From an uncultured Erysipelotrichaceae bacterium (GTDB lineage Bacteria; Bacillota_I; Bacilli_A; RFN20; CAG-826): DNA of 34,839 nt. The stretch is taken from positions 1-34,839 of the forward strand of contig CADCPC010000026.1 of assembly GCA_902803285.1 (NCBI GenBank), read 5' to 3'. The translations under genes were made by a program, and so were the position numbers. Below the pieces are notes generated by a model that saw nothing but the letters and a program-made list of their open reading frames with translations, searched no databases and was not told where the DNA came from. Shown piece by piece: positions 16,360 through 25,154 of the stretch. Position 1 is the first letter of the stretch, and every line of letters begins with the position of its first letter.

Positions 16360-17139
16360 TTATTTTAGAGTTGCACAGTAATCGAGATACTGTTGAACAA
16401 CATCTTGTGTATTACCATACCCTCTAACATCTGAGTTTTCAATCCAGATAGTTTTTTCACATAGTTGTTTAACTTGATCGATATTGTGAGAAACGAATAA
16501 GAATGACACACCATCTTGCTTTAATTCTTGTATTTTTGCCAAACATTTTCTACGGAAATTTTCATCACCAACAGATAATACTTCATCTACCAACATGAGG
16601 TCAGGATGGACATCAATTGCTATAGCAAAACCTAATCTAGAAACCATTCCAGAAGAATAATTTTTAAGAGGTAATTTCATAAAGTCTTGAAGCTCTGAGA
16701 ACTCCACAATTGAGTCATATCTCTCTTTCATTTCGTGATGAGAGAATCCCATAATTGCGCCATTGAGGTAGATGTTTTCTTCTCCATCCGCTTCCATATC
16801 AAATCCAGCACCTAAATTAAGAAGAACAATCTTACCTTTAGTGGCAATTCTTCCTTCTGTTGGTTTGTATATGCCAGAGACAATTCTTAATAATGTGGAT
16901 TTACCAGCGCCGTTATGTCCAATAACACCTAAGGATTCGCCCTTTTTAATTCTAAAAGATACTCCCTCAAGAACTTTGAGTTCTTTTGCAGGGTTTTTTC
17001 TGCCTTTAAATAAGCCAACCACTCTTTCTTTAAGAGTGTCATATCTTCTTTCGTGAATACGGAAAGACATACCGACGTTTTCGGCGGCTACTAATTCATC
17101 TTCAGCAAGTTCAAGTGGCGGTAATTTTTCTTTAGACAT
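16360..17139 (-). CDS. Polysaccharide / teichoic acid ABC exporter ATP-binding protein (TagH/Wzt type)
   Basis: This is the ATPase of a two-component exporter that moves a lipid-linked surface glycan across the membrane. Walker A GHNGAGKST is at 74-82, the signature NYSSGMVSRL is the variant typical of Wzt/TagH ATPases, Walker B is DLMLVDEVLSVGD and the H-loop is FVSHN. At 259 residues it lacks the C-terminal carbohydrate-binding module of long Wzt proteins. I chose the ATG at 17137-17139. A TTG at 17154 is in frame but overlaps the permease end, and the ATG sits one base after the permease stop, suggesting coupled translation. It is the last gene of the minus-strand operon and a terminator follows. 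Confidence 0.9.
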   Translation of the reverse strand: MSKEKLPPLELAEDELVAAENVGMSFRIHERRYDTLKERVVGLFKGRKNPAKELKVLEGVSFRIKKGESLGVIGHNGAGKSTLLRIVSGIYKPTEGRIATKGKIVLLNLGAGFDMEADGEENIYLNGAIMGFSHHEMKERYDSIVEFSELQDFMKLPLKNYSSGMVSRLGFAIAIDVHPDLMLVDEVLSVGDENFRRKCLAKIQELKQDGVSFLFVSHNIDQVKQLCEKTIWIENSDVRGYGNTQDVVQQYLDYCATLK

Positions 17140-17140
17140 A

Positions 17141-18016
17141 TTACAAGTGCACAATGACCTTTCTCTTTAAGATTTTGAAGAACGCAATGCCGATTGTTAC
17201 TGAAAGCACCCCACAAGCATAAATGATACCTAAACGACCCCAGGAAGGGATATAAGGTAGTAGGTTTCCTGATCCATCAACAATGGTTTTTAATGTTTCT
17301 GGATTTTGTGCGATAGCGCCCATATAGACACATTCTCTAAAATATGTAACAAATTGGTACATAGGATTGATTTTGATAAGGATCATAATTGGAGAATTAG
17401 CCTGGAATCTATCTACCGTATAGAAGATAGGGGTGATATATTGCCATGCTAATAAGAAAACATTCCAAATATGTTTTAAATCTTTAAAGAAGATGTACAA
17501 AACACTTAGGAACAAAGAAATACCATATTCAAATAACCAGAATGCAGGAAGCATTAATAGGATAAAGACTAATTGATAGCTAAATAGATTAACATGAACT
17601 CCACCAGGGAAAGTGATTGCAATGGATAACCAAATCATGAATGGGATTAATGCAATCATCGATAGGAAGAAATTTATTAATGACGATATAGAAATGCTGC
17701 ACGAGAAAACATAAGGGCTTACCTTTGTTCTTAAAAGAAGTCCTCTATTGTTTTCAATAGAAGCTACAGACATAGATGTTGCGGTTCTAAGAGCAGTGAA
17801 CAAAATATTACCACATAGTAAGTAGAGAGGATAATATCCATCTTTACCAAAGATTTGTTGGAAGACAAACCACATGACAAGCATGGTTAAAAGTGGATTT
17901 AAGACAGTCCATAAAAAGCCCAATATAGAACCTCTATATTGTTGTTTAATATTTCTACGAGACAATTCGAATATTAGATTTTTATCTTCTCTTAAGAATC
18001 TAGGTAATAGTTTCAT
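17141..18016 (-). CDS. Polysaccharide / teichoic acid ABC exporter permease (TagG/Wzm type)
   Basis: This 291-residue ABC-2 permease has about six membrane helices. Near the N-terminus it shows the family segment ELSRRNIKQQYRGSILGFLWTVLNPLL, typical of TagG/Wzm proteins. With the adjacent ATPase it should form the channel that exports the glycan made by the neighbouring glycosyltransferases. A -10 box (TATAAT on the minus strand, 18029-18034) ends 12 bases before the ATG and no Shine-Dalgarno is seen. The exporter pair may therefore have its own nearly leaderless promoter as well as read-through from upstream. Substrate identity is not readable. Confidence 0.9.
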   Translation of the reverse strand: MKLLPRFLREDKNLIFELSRRNIKQQYRGSILGFLWTVLNPLLTMLVMWFVFQQIFGKDGYYPLYLLCGNILFTALRTATSMSVASIENNRGLLLRTKVSPYVFSCSISISSLINFFLSMIALIPFMIWLSIAITFPGGVHVNLFSYQLVFILLMLPAFWLFEYGISLFLSVLYIFFKDLKHIWNVFLLAWQYITPIFYTVDRFQANSPIMILIKINPMYQFVTYFRECVYMGAIAQNPETLKTIVDGSGNLLPYIPSWGRLGIIYACGVLSVTIGIAFFKILKRKVIVHL

Positions 18017-18028
18017 AAGCGTATTTAT

Positions 18029-18034
18029 ATTATA
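18029..18034 (-). promoter_or_regulatory. -10 box of the exporter permease gene
   Basis: TATAAT read on the minus strand, 12 bases before the ATG. The expected start point would leave a leader of about five bases. The -35 region is poor. Confidence 0.4.
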
Positions 18035-18087
18035 GATATTTGTCTAAGAAATCAAATTATTATCTAGGATAAGATTGTTGCGATTGG

Positions 18088-19494
18088 TTATTTTGCAGAA
18101 AGGATTTTCTTCAATTGTTTGACTTTCTTTCTGCTATTGTAAGTTTTTGTCGCTAAAATAAGTCTATTTTTATCACACAAAGTCAGTAAATCGGCCTTTG
18201 CTTTAGATGCATAGTCTTTATATAGCCTTTTTTGGATTTTGCTTAATGCCCATAAATGAGTGTCTAACTTAATTATGTGGTAATAGTCTAACTGTTTGTC
18301 TGAGCAGTTATTTTCAAACCAGCTGTCTAAATGCTTGAAAATATCAAAATGGACATATAATTTTTCATCATCTGCTTTAATGTCTTGACCAGCCCTATCT
18401 AAGCGATAATAGTATAAATATTCAGGCACTGAAACGACGTGTCGAGCTTTTAATAATGTGATAACTTTAAATGGCAAATCGTCAAATCTTCTTAAATCTG
18501 TGTAAAAGCCAATGTTATTCCTGTCCAATAATTCCTTTGAAAAAATACATCTCCAAATGCCTATTCTCATGAATGGTATTAATTGATCAATTTGGTTTCT
18601 AATCTCGGTTCCATTAAAATATGGAGCAAAAATCAAATCCTTAACTGGCTTATACTTTTTTGTATCGTTGTAGAATTCATTGTAACCGCAATATGCTATG
18701 TCTGACGAATGTTCTAAAGCAGCCGTAAACAATTTTTTAAACATAGTTTCGTCAACAAAATCGTCAGGATCAACAAACCCCACGTATTTACCTTTTGCTC
18801 TTTCTAATCCAAATTGTCTTGCGGATGCACAACCGCCATTTGCCTTATTTAATAGCTTGATTCTATTATCTTTTTTTGAGGCTTCAGCAATAATTTGTTC
18901 ACTATTATCTGGAGATCCATCATTAACAAACAAAAATTCTACATAAGGAGCATCCCAAGCGGTAACTGAATCAATACATTCTTGAATGTATTTACCTACA
19001 TTATAGACTGGGAAAATTAGACTAAGCTCAATATCGCTTTCTGATTTATGCCAATCAAGAACTTTATAATCACTCTGGCTTTTTAATTTAGCGATTAAAA
19101 TATGATCAGCGGATTTTCTTAATTGTTCCCATATTTCAAACGATTCAATGCCAAGCCAGTTGAAATCTAAAATAATTTCATGAATTTTTTTAGTAGATAA
19201 TTCTTTATAAAATGTTGGGTCTATCAAGTCCAAACAAATCACACTTGTATCTTCAGCACTCAAATCAAGGCCCATTAAGCGATCATAATCAATACCGATT
19301 ATTTGATGTTTTCCAATAGATGAAAAGGTAGCAGATGCTAATTCATCATGGACTAATACATACACTTCCTTAAAATTTGTGTTGCTCAAAATATCATGCA
19401 AAATGTGATACGTATCTATATGGCCAATACAAAAAACCGCTTTTTTAATCTCTGAATGATAACTTAGATAATTTATTGAATAATGTTTTGGCAT
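18088..19494 (-). CDS. GT2 glycosyltransferase with an N-terminal Rossmann-like extra domain
   Basis: This is a 468-residue glycosyltransferase. The GT2 domain begins near residue 157 (LSLIFPVYNVGKYIQECIDSV), with NDGSPDNSE at 191-199 and metal-binding DPDD at 242-245. Residues 1-150 form a separate domain of alternating strands and helices (KKAVFCIGHIDTYHILHDIL, EVYVLVHDE, TSVICLDLID, HEIILDF), a Rossmann-like pattern I cannot assign. It could be a degenerate second transferase or a binding domain. A good ribosome-binding site (AGAGGT) lies before the ATG, and the gene follows the upstream GT2 by 11 bases, so it belongs to the same operon. Donor sugar is unknown. Confidence 0.85.
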   Translation of the reverse strand: MPKHYSINYLSYHSEIKKAVFCIGHIDTYHILHDILSNTNFKEVYVLVHDELASATFSSIGKHQIIGIDYDRLMGLDLSAEDTSVICLDLIDPTFYKELSTKKIHEIILDFNWLGIESFEIWEQLRKSADHILIAKLKSQSDYKVLDWHKSESDIELSLIFPVYNVGKYIQECIDSVTAWDAPYVEFLFVNDGSPDNSEQIIAEASKKDNRIKLLNKANGGCASARQFGLERAKGKYVGFVDPDDFVDETMFKKLFTAALEHSSDIAYCGYNEFYNDTKKYKPVKDLIFAPYFNGTEIRNQIDQLIPFMRIGIWRCIFSKELLDRNNIGFYTDLRRFDDLPFKVITLLKARHVVSVPEYLYYYRLDRAGQDIKADDEKLYVHFDIFKHLDSWFENNCSDKQLDYYHIIKLDTHLWALSKIQKRLYKDYASKAKADLLTLCDKNRLILATKTYNSRKKVKQLKKILSAK

Positions 19495-19505
19495 ATTTTT
19501 ACCTC

Positions 19506-20594
19506 TTATTTTCGAAATAAATGCTTAATTTTCTTAGCGGCTGTTTTTGCTTTGCGTTTTAATTTCTCATATCTTTTTTCAAATCGTATTGTTTTGCTTC
19601 TGTCTGCTAAAATTTTATGTTTAGAATTTGATCTGAATAGCTTAAACATCATTCTTAGTTTAAATGATGTATGAATATATTTTTTGTAAGCTTTATACTC
19701 TTTTTTGCTCAACGATTTGTAAAGAATATGTGCAGATTCCACAAATTCCTTACGGTATTCATCACTAATAACCTCCATTGTCCATTTAACAAATTTTTGA
19801 AGTATATTGATGACGTGAGCTCTTTCGACCATAGGCCATTTTTGCTGTTTCATAATATCAACAATTTGTTTGAAAACAATTGGCATGTCTAATCTGCTTT
19901 TTCCAGTTCCTGCAGTTATTTGGCCACCAGTATTGATTCTATAAAAGAATGTTAATTTATCAGTTAATTTTATGATTCTTTTTGCTTCGTGAAATAAAAC
20001 GAAATGAACAGGCACATCTTCCCACGCCACATGTTCCATGAATCGCACATTGTTTGCTTTTAAAAATTCAGTTCTCCATATGCAACGCCAGAAACTTGCT
20101 TCTAAAGATAAAATTTCAGGATTGATTGAAACATTTGTGAAATCCTTGTTTGCAAATATTCTATTAACTTCAAAATTGTCATAAAATGGCCAATATGTTT
20201 TGTTAATAGAATTATAAATCGTAGGACCTGTAAGTATAATATCTGGTTCTTCTTCTTGTTTGCTAATAAGTTCTTCAAGATATTCAATTGTTCTTACAGC
20301 AATGAAATCATCGCTATCCAAGAAAATAGAATATTTGGTATCTATGTTATCGATGCCTGTGTTTCTTGCACCTCCAAGACCCTTGTTCTTTTGATAAATA
20401 TATTTAAAAATATTAGGATATTGTTCAACATATGACAAAGCAATTTCTTTGGTCTTATCTGTTGACCCATCATCAATAAGAATTGCACAAAAGTTTTTAG
20501 AAGATTGATTTACTAACGAATTCAAACAATCTTTCAAAAAACATTCAACGTTATACATAGGTACAACTATGGTAAAAAGTTTTTTATTCTCCAT
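19506..20594 (-). CDS. GT2 family glycosyltransferase
   Basis: This 362-residue GT-A enzyme has the family 2 opening KLFTIVVPMYNVECFLKDCLNSL, then DDGSTDKT at 41-48, NKGLGGARNTGI at 70-81 and metal-binding DSDD at 93-96. The C-terminal half is helical and ends in a strongly basic segment that could sit on the membrane surface. It starts immediately after the nitroreductase-like gene (stop and start abut as TAAATG), with GAGGA as ribosome-binding site, so the two are translationally close and cotranscribed. It is expected to add a sugar to the exported polysaccharide; the linkage is unknown. Confidence 0.88.
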   Translation of the reverse strand: MENKKLFTIVVPMYNVECFLKDCLNSLVNQSSKNFCAILIDDGSTDKTKEIALSYVEQYPNIFKYIYQKNKGLGGARNTGIDNIDTKYSIFLDSDDFIAVRTIEYLEELISKQEEEPDIILTGPTIYNSINKTYWPFYDNFEVNRIFANKDFTNVSINPEILSLEASFWRCIWRTEFLKANNVRFMEHVAWEDVPVHFVLFHEAKRIIKLTDKLTFFYRINTGGQITAGTGKSRLDMPIVFKQIVDIMKQQKWPMVERAHVINILQKFVKWTMEVISDEYRKEFVESAHILYKSLSKKEYKAYKKYIHTSFKLRMMFKLFRSNSKHKILADRSKTIRFEKRYEKLKRKAKTAAKKIKHLFRK

Positions 20595-21557
20595 TTAGAT
20601 TTTCCTCGAAAATTCATTCGCCTTTCTTTTGTGAGCTGCAGCAATTTTTAATTCGCTTTCTGGGAATCCAAATCCGATTGTTGCAATTATAATTTCATTT
20701 TCTTTTAAACCAACATTTTTAAGCGTTTCGATGTTTTTTGAAACAAAAATGGAAGTTTGGAAAGCTGTAGCTCCAAGTCCATGAGCATGGATTGATAGCA
20801 ACAAACTCTCTAAAAATATTCCGCCATTAACAAATTCTTGTAACTCTTCTCCAGGATTAAACATTGACTTATCAACAGCTATGATAAAAAAGTTAGGAAT
20901 TGTTTTAGAAACAAATTTATCAGGTACAACATTGCGAATTTTATTATTACCTTCTTCAGTTGTGGAATAAATAACTCTGCAAGGCTGCCTGTTGCAAGCT
21001 GTAGGAGTGTTAGCGGCAGTGTTAATAATAGACAATATTGTTTCTTCAGGCACAAGAATTGGCTTGAATCTTCTGTAAGAATGACGAGTTCTTAAAAACT
21101 CGATATTTTGCTTTCGATATTCTAATAATTCTGGTTCAATGCGGCCAACTTTTATATCTTTACATTCTTCTTTTAAATAATCTGGAATCTGATTTTGAAC
21201 GTTCAATGTATCTTCTTTGTCGTATTCCAACAACAATTTCGTAGCCAACAATAAAGCAAAATCATCAGATTTGTACTTGTTGTTCAACAAATAAATCAAA
21301 GCCTTAGAAATTGGTTCTAAAAACTTAAAAGACGCTGTATCGGTATTATTTACCGCCATTTCTTTCTCAATAAAGTGAGCATTTAAAATGATTAGATTTC
21401 TGTTAACTACATCTTGAGTTCTTTGGTGTTTAGCCAAAGATAAAATATATTCATCATTTGATGAGATTACTGGTGTTTCTACTTTGACTGGTGTTGGTTC
21501 TTTTGGAGCATCAACGCTTGGGATACTTATTTTTTTATGGCGATTGAAAATACACAT
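20595..21557 (-). CDS. Nitroreductase-like flavoprotein in the polysaccharide locus
   Basis: This 320-residue protein has a nitroreductase (FMN-binding) domain in its second half: RTRHSYRRFKPILVPEETILSIINTAANTPTACNRQP near 155-192, then a GGIFLESLLLSIHAHGLGATAFQTSIF segment and the final IIATIGFGFPES. Residues 1-140 are a helical region that I do not recognise. Nitroreductase-like genes do occur beside polysaccharide pyruvyl transferases in other bacteria, which matches the divergent neighbour here, but their role in the glycan is unclear to me. It is the first gene of the minus-strand operon. The ATG lies 11 bases after a -10 box (21569-21574), giving an almost leaderless mRNA. Confidence 0.8.
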   Translation of the reverse strand: MCIFNRHKKISIPSVDAPKEPTPVKVETPVISSNDEYILSLAKHQRTQDVVNRNLIILNAHFIEKEMAVNNTDTASFKFLEPISKALIYLLNNKYKSDDFALLLATKLLLEYDKEDTLNVQNQIPDYLKEECKDIKVGRIEPELLEYRKQNIEFLRTRHSYRRFKPILVPEETILSIINTAANTPTACNRQPCRVIYSTTEEGNNKIRNVVPDKFVSKTIPNFFIIAVDKSMFNPGEELQEFVNGGIFLESLLLSIHAHGLGATAFQTSIFVSKNIETLKNVGLKENEIIIATIGFGFPESELKIAAAHKRKANEFSRKI

Positions 21558-21573
21558 ATTTCATTGGTATAAT
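21544..21573 (+). promoter_or_regulatory. Promoter of the pyruvyl transferase-glyA operon
   Basis: Extended -10 TGG plus TATAAT (21568-21573), with TTGAAA (21544-21549) 18 bases upstream. The expected start point near 21580 gives a short leader containing AAAAGGAA. Confidence 0.6.
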
Positions 21574-21574
21574 A
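21569..21574 (-). promoter_or_regulatory. Divergent -10 box for the nitroreductase operon
   Basis: Read on the minus strand this is TATTAT, offset by one base from the plus-strand TATAAT, so a single AT box may serve both directions. It lies 11 bases from the minus-strand ATG at 21557. Confidence 0.4.
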
Positions 21575-21612
21575 TCAAAAATCATTTAAAAAAGGAAATG
21601 CCGGTTAATTTT

Positions 21613-22761
21613 ATGAATAAAAAAGTAGCTTTACTCACGTACCACGCAGCATACAATTTTGGTTCTATGCTTCAAGCTTTTGCAACGCAAACAGCTATTA
21701 ATAGTTTAGGATATGACTGTAAGATAATCAATTATCGACTTAAGTCTCAAAAAGATATTTATGCCACATTGCACTGGGATAAAGTAAAAAATCCTGTTGA
21801 ATACAAAAGGGAAATTGATAATCTAGGCGTTCTTTATGATTACAAAGTAAAAAGAGCTAAACGTTTTGAATCATTCATGAAACGTTATATGAATTTAACA
21901 AAGGAAATAAATGAGTATAAACCAGCCTTAGAAGAAATTAGTAAGTATAGAGTAGCAATTTCTGGCAGTGATCAAATACTTAATATGAATACCGGAGAAA
22001 TTAGCAGAATGACTTTTGATTATATGCGTCCTTATTTATTGGATGTTGATATGGTTAAAAAAGTATCATATGCATCTTCATTTGCGAATACAAAAGAAGA
22101 GCAATTGGATATATTGGGTCCTTACTTTAATAAATTTAGTTCTTTTTCAGTTAGAGAGAAATCTTGGCAAGAAAAAGTTCAAAAATATTGTATGTGTAAT
22201 GTGGAACATGTTGCCGATCCAACGTTTTTGCTTACAAGAAAGGATTGGATTAGATTATTGAATATTCGCAAGCGTAAGCCTAAGAAAAAATATATCCTCT
22301 TTTACACTTTGTATTCTTATGAACATACAAAGCCAAAGTTAGAAATACTTTTAAAAACTATTAAATATATTGACATCGACATTCATATTATTGCTCCATT
22401 TTGTGAGAAATCTGTTGCTGATATAAGCCCAAAAATTATTGAAAAATTAGACTGTGGTCCAAGAGAGTTTTTAGACGAATTATTAAATGCCGAATTTGTT
22501 ATACCCGAATCTTTCCATGGTTTAACTTTGAGTATTATTTTTAACAAACGTTTTGCTTGCCCAAGCGGGAAAACTGGACCTGAATTAAGAAAGATTGAAG
22601 TGCTTGAAGCAACCGGCTTATCGGATAGATGGAGACCAAATTTTTGGGAAATAAAGCTCCCTGATATTTTTGAAGATTTTGATTATACAGAAACCAATAA
22701 AAAAATAGAGGAATTTAGAGCAAAATCTTTTAAGTATTTGGCAAATAGTTTATTTGAATAA
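21613..22761 (+). CDS. Polysaccharide pyruvyl transferase family protein
   Basis: This 382-residue protein fits the PS_pyruv_trans family, which adds pyruvate ketals from phosphoenolpyruvate to sugars of surface polysaccharides. Typical marks are the N-terminus VALLTYHAAYNFGSMLQAFATQ, the ISGSDQILN motif, VADPTFLL, and late VIPESFHGLTLSIIF with the conserved SFHG. The start is uncertain. The ATG at 21613 fits the family N-terminus, but the AAAAGGAA site lies about 15 bases away; an in-frame ATG at 21598 is too close to that site. It has its own promoter facing away from the glycosyltransferase operon and is followed by glyA with 22 bases between. A pyruvylated glycan would be acidic, which is inference. 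Confidence 0.85.
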   Translation: MNKKVALLTYHAAYNFGSMLQAFATQTAINSLGYDCKIINYRLKSQKDIYATLHWDKVKNPVEYKREIDNLGVLYDYKVKRAKRFESFMKRYMNLTKEINEYKPALEEISKYRVAISGSDQILNMNTGEISRMTFDYMRPYLLDVDMVKKVSYASSFANTKEEQLDILGPYFNKFSSFSVREKSWQEKVQKYCMCNVEHVADPTFLLTRKDWIRLLNIRKRKPKKKYILFYTLYSYEHTKPKLEILLKTIKYIDIDIHIIAPFCEKSVADISPKIIEKLDCGPREFLDELLNAEFVIPESFHGLTLSIIFNKRFACPSGKTGPELRKIEVLEATGLSDRWRPNFWEIKLPDIFEDFDYTETNKKIEEFRAKSFKYLANSLFE

Positions 22762-22783
22762 TTTAGCTCCACGAAAGACAAGT

Positions 22784-23992
22784 ATGGATAAAATTTTTGA
22801 ATTAATTAACGAAGAACAAACTAGACAAAATGAAGGGATTGAACTCATCGCTAGTGAAAACTACGCAAGTAAAGAAGTTAGAAGAGCATGTGGCTCAATT
22901 CTTACAAATAAGTATGCAGAAGGATATCCTCACAAGAGATATTACGGTGGATGCGAATTTGTAGATGAAATAGAAGACATTGCTATAGATAGAGCAAAAA
23001 AATTATTTGGAGCAGCATATGCAAATGTCCAACCTCATAGTGGCTCTCAAGCAAACGCAGAAGCTTATAGAGCCCTTTTGCCTAATGGAGGAAAGATACT
23101 TTCTCTTGTATTAAATGATGGCGGACACTTAACCCACGGCAGTCCAGTTAGTTTCTCTGCAAACTTATATAATTTTATCCATTACCCACTAGATAAAAAC
23201 GGTCACTTAGACTATGAAGGAATTAAACAGATTATCTTGGAAGAAAAACCAGATCTTCTTTTAGCTGGTTTTAGTGCTTATCCTTACAAAATTGACTTCG
23301 AATTGCTGGGAAAAATCGCAAAAGAAACAGGAATTCTCTTCATGGTCGATATGGCCCATATTGCAGGATTAGTAGCAGGAGGAAAGCATCAAAATCCAGT
23401 TCCATATGCTGATTTAGTTACTACCACAACTCACAAGACTTTAAGGGGCCCAAGAGGTGGCTTAATTTTAACCAACAATGAAGAAATTGCAAAACGCGTC
23501 AATAGTGCGGTTTTCCCATATTATCAAGGTGGACCACTAGAGCATATTATTGCTGGAAAAGCCATTTGTTTTGAAGAAGCTCTATCTGATAATTTTAAAG
23601 AATATGCTGGCTTAGTGATTTCAAATACAAAAGCTTGTAGAGATCGTTTAGCCAAGTTAGGCGCTGTTGTTAGCGATACTGACAACCACTTGTTCTTGCT
23701 TAATGTCTTAGATACATTTGGCATTACTGGACTAGAAGCTCAAAAGAAATTAGAAGAGATTAAAATCACCACAAATAAAAACATGATTCCTGGAGATACG
23801 CTAAAACCAAATAAGACTTCAGGACTTAGAATTGGTTTTGCTGCAGTTACTACTAGAGGTTGTACCAAAAAAGACGCTGAAGACATCGCTGATTTAATTT
23901 TTGATTACCTCGGAAATAGAATTGGTGTTGAAGATGCAAATAAAAAAGTAGCATCTATTGTTTCTAACTGGAAATTTATTGAGGAAATTTAA
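22784..23992 (+). CDS. glyA: Serine hydroxymethyltransferase
   Basis: This PLP enzyme converts serine and tetrahydrofolate to glycine and 5,10-methylene-tetrahydrofolate. The 403-residue protein has the family opening RQNEGIELIASENYAS, the SGSQAN substrate loop, and the PLP lysine K218 in TTTTHKTLRGPRGG. Its length is close to normal (about 410-420). I chose the ATG at 22784, which matches SHMT N-termini; an in-frame TTG at 22754 overlaps the upstream stop and is unlikely. It sits inside a surface-glycan locus, behind the pyruvyl transferase and apparently on the same transcript. No local terminator was seen. It is probably the housekeeping enzyme rather than a glycan enzyme. Confidence 0.95.
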   Translation: MDKIFELINEEQTRQNEGIELIASENYASKEVRRACGSILTNKYAEGYPHKRYYGGCEFVDEIEDIAIDRAKKLFGAAYANVQPHSGSQANAEAYRALLPNGGKILSLVLNDGGHLTHGSPVSFSANLYNFIHYPLDKNGHLDYEGIKQIILEEKPDLLLAGFSAYPYKIDFELLGKIAKETGILFMVDMAHIAGLVAGGKHQNPVPYADLVTTTTHKTLRGPRGGLILTNNEEIAKRVNSAVFPYYQGGPLEHIIAGKAICFEEALSDNFKEYAGLVISNTKACRDRLAKLGAVVSDTDNHLFLLNVLDTFGITGLEAQKKLEEIKITTNKNMIPGDTLKPNKTSGLRIGFAAVTTRGCTKKDAEDIADLIFDYLGNRIGVEDANKKVASIVSNWKFIEEI

Positions 23993-24041
23993 TTTTGGAA
24001 TCTGAATCAGCCTACACGCAACCATTGCCTTCTTTACTGGA

Positions 24042-24125
24042 GTGTTTTTAATTGTTTTAGTAATACGTTTATTAATAACATTTTTGATTAAAAAATCAAA
24101 AGAGAAAACCACCTCAGTTGCATAA
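24042..24125 (+). CDS. Possible 27-residue membrane peptide or remnant
   Basis: A frame starting at GTG 24042 encodes 27 residues: a hydrophobic stretch (FLIVLVIRLLITFLI) followed by a basic, polar tail (KKSKEKTTSVA). The open frame extends upstream to about 24009 without an ATG, adding more hydrophobic residues. This could be a small membrane peptide with a GTG or other non-ATG start, or the last part of a decayed membrane protein gene. There is no strong ribosome-binding site and the region is AT-rich, so chance is quite possible. Confidence 0.2.
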   Translation: MFLIVLVIRLLITFLIKKSKEKTTSVA

Positions 24126-24152
24126 TGGTTATATTATTTCCTCTAAAGAGTG

Positions 24153-24158
24153 TATAAT
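24153..24158 (+). promoter_or_regulatory. -10 box of the GT2 pair, near-leaderless
   Basis: TATAAT ends nine bases before the ATG at 24168. The expected start point leaves a leader of one to three bases, with no room for a ribosome-binding site. An in-frame ATG at 24150 lies upstream of the start point and is excluded. Confidence 0.55.
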
Positions 24159-24167
24159 ATCTTTACT

Positions 24168-25154
24168 ATGGCAGAAATTAGTATCATCGTTCCAATTTAT
24201 AACGCTAAGCCATTCATTCATCGCTGTCTCGACAGTGTTGTGAATCAAACATTTTCCGATTTGGAAATTATTTTGGTTGATGACGGTTCTACTGATGGTA
24301 GTGGTGAGATTTGTGATGAATATGCTTTAGAAGATCCTAGAGTTATTGTCATTCACCAAGAAAATAAAGGCCTTTCATCTGCAAGAAATGCTGGCATCAA
24401 AAAATCAACCGCTCCATATATAGGCTTTGTTGACGCAGATGATTACTGCTCTTTAGTAATGTATGAAATTCTTTATAATTTTATAAAGAAAACTAAAGCA
24501 GATATCGCTTGTTGTAATGTTGATGTATTTGATGATCTTGGTAGCAAAAAGTTCTTTAATCCAACCCTTAGTGATTCTTTTATTTGGAGAGGACAAGATA
24601 TCTTTCATTATCATGTCGTGGGGGAAAATAGATATATTTCTACCGCCGCTTGGGACAAACTTTATAAAAGAGAAATAGTGTTATCTCGTTTATTTGAAAA
24701 GAATCAAATGTTTGAAGACTTAAGAGTCATGTCATATTGGCTCACTAAATGTAAGAAAGTGGTCTATACAGGACAGCCTTTATACCACTATTACGACAAT
24801 AGATCATCGCTAACTCATGGTGTGCATTTTAATGCAAAATGGTTAACTTGGTTTGATGCTAATAAAGAAAGAATTAAGGTATACGAGCAGTATTCACCAG
24901 ACAACTTGAAATATATTTATGCAACTTATATTGATAATGCTTTAAGCATTATGTATAGAGCAAGACACCATAATGATTTAAAAGATGTTCGTAGAGAAAT
25001 TAGAGATGAAATTAATAGAGTCCTTAAGGAAGAAAAGGACTTACCTTTGAACACAAAATGTCGTAGAAAACTTAAAGTGTATAGATTCTCGAGACATTTA
25101 TATTACCTTGTCATGGACTTTTACGAAGTGTTAAGAAAGATTATTCATAAATAA
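24168..25154 (+). CDS. GT2 family glycosyltransferase
   Basis: This 328-residue GT-A enzyme has ISIIVPIYNAKPFIHRCLDSVVNQ at 4-27, VDDGSTDGSGEICDEYA at 37-53, ENKGLSSARNAGI at 65-77 and metal-binding DADD at 89-92. The layout is that of many capsule and teichoic-acid glycosyltransferases. The C-terminal half is basic and helical. The start at 24168 is set by the promoter, because the -10 box lies just ahead of it. The stop overlaps the start of the next glycosyltransferase by one base (TAATG), so the two are translationally coupled. Sugar and linkage cannot be read. Confidence 0.88.
   Translation: MAEISIIVPIYNAKPFIHRCLDSVVNQTFSDLEIILVDDGSTDGSGEICDEYALEDPRVIVIHQENKGLSSARNAGIKKSTAPYIGFVDADDYCSLVMYEILYNFIKKTKADIACCNVDVFDDLGSKKFFNPTLSDSFIWRGQDIFHYHVVGENRYISTAAWDKLYKREIVLSRLFEKNQMFEDLRVMSYWLTKCKKVVYTGQPLYHYYDNRSSLTHGVHFNAKWLTWFDANKERIKVYEQYSPDNLKYIYATYIDNALSIMYRARHHNDLKDVRREIRDEINRVLKEEKDLPLNTKCRRKLKVYRFSRHLYYLVMDFYEVLRKIIHK

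Noticed and set aside
22754-22783. TTG start extending glyA by ten residues
   Set aside because: It overlaps the upstream stop and the extra residues do not match SHMT N-termini; the ATG at 22784 does.
24072-24091. AT-only inverted repeat TTTTGATT / AATCAAAA as a glyA terminator
   Set aside because: It has no GC pairs to speak of and is not followed by a T-run.
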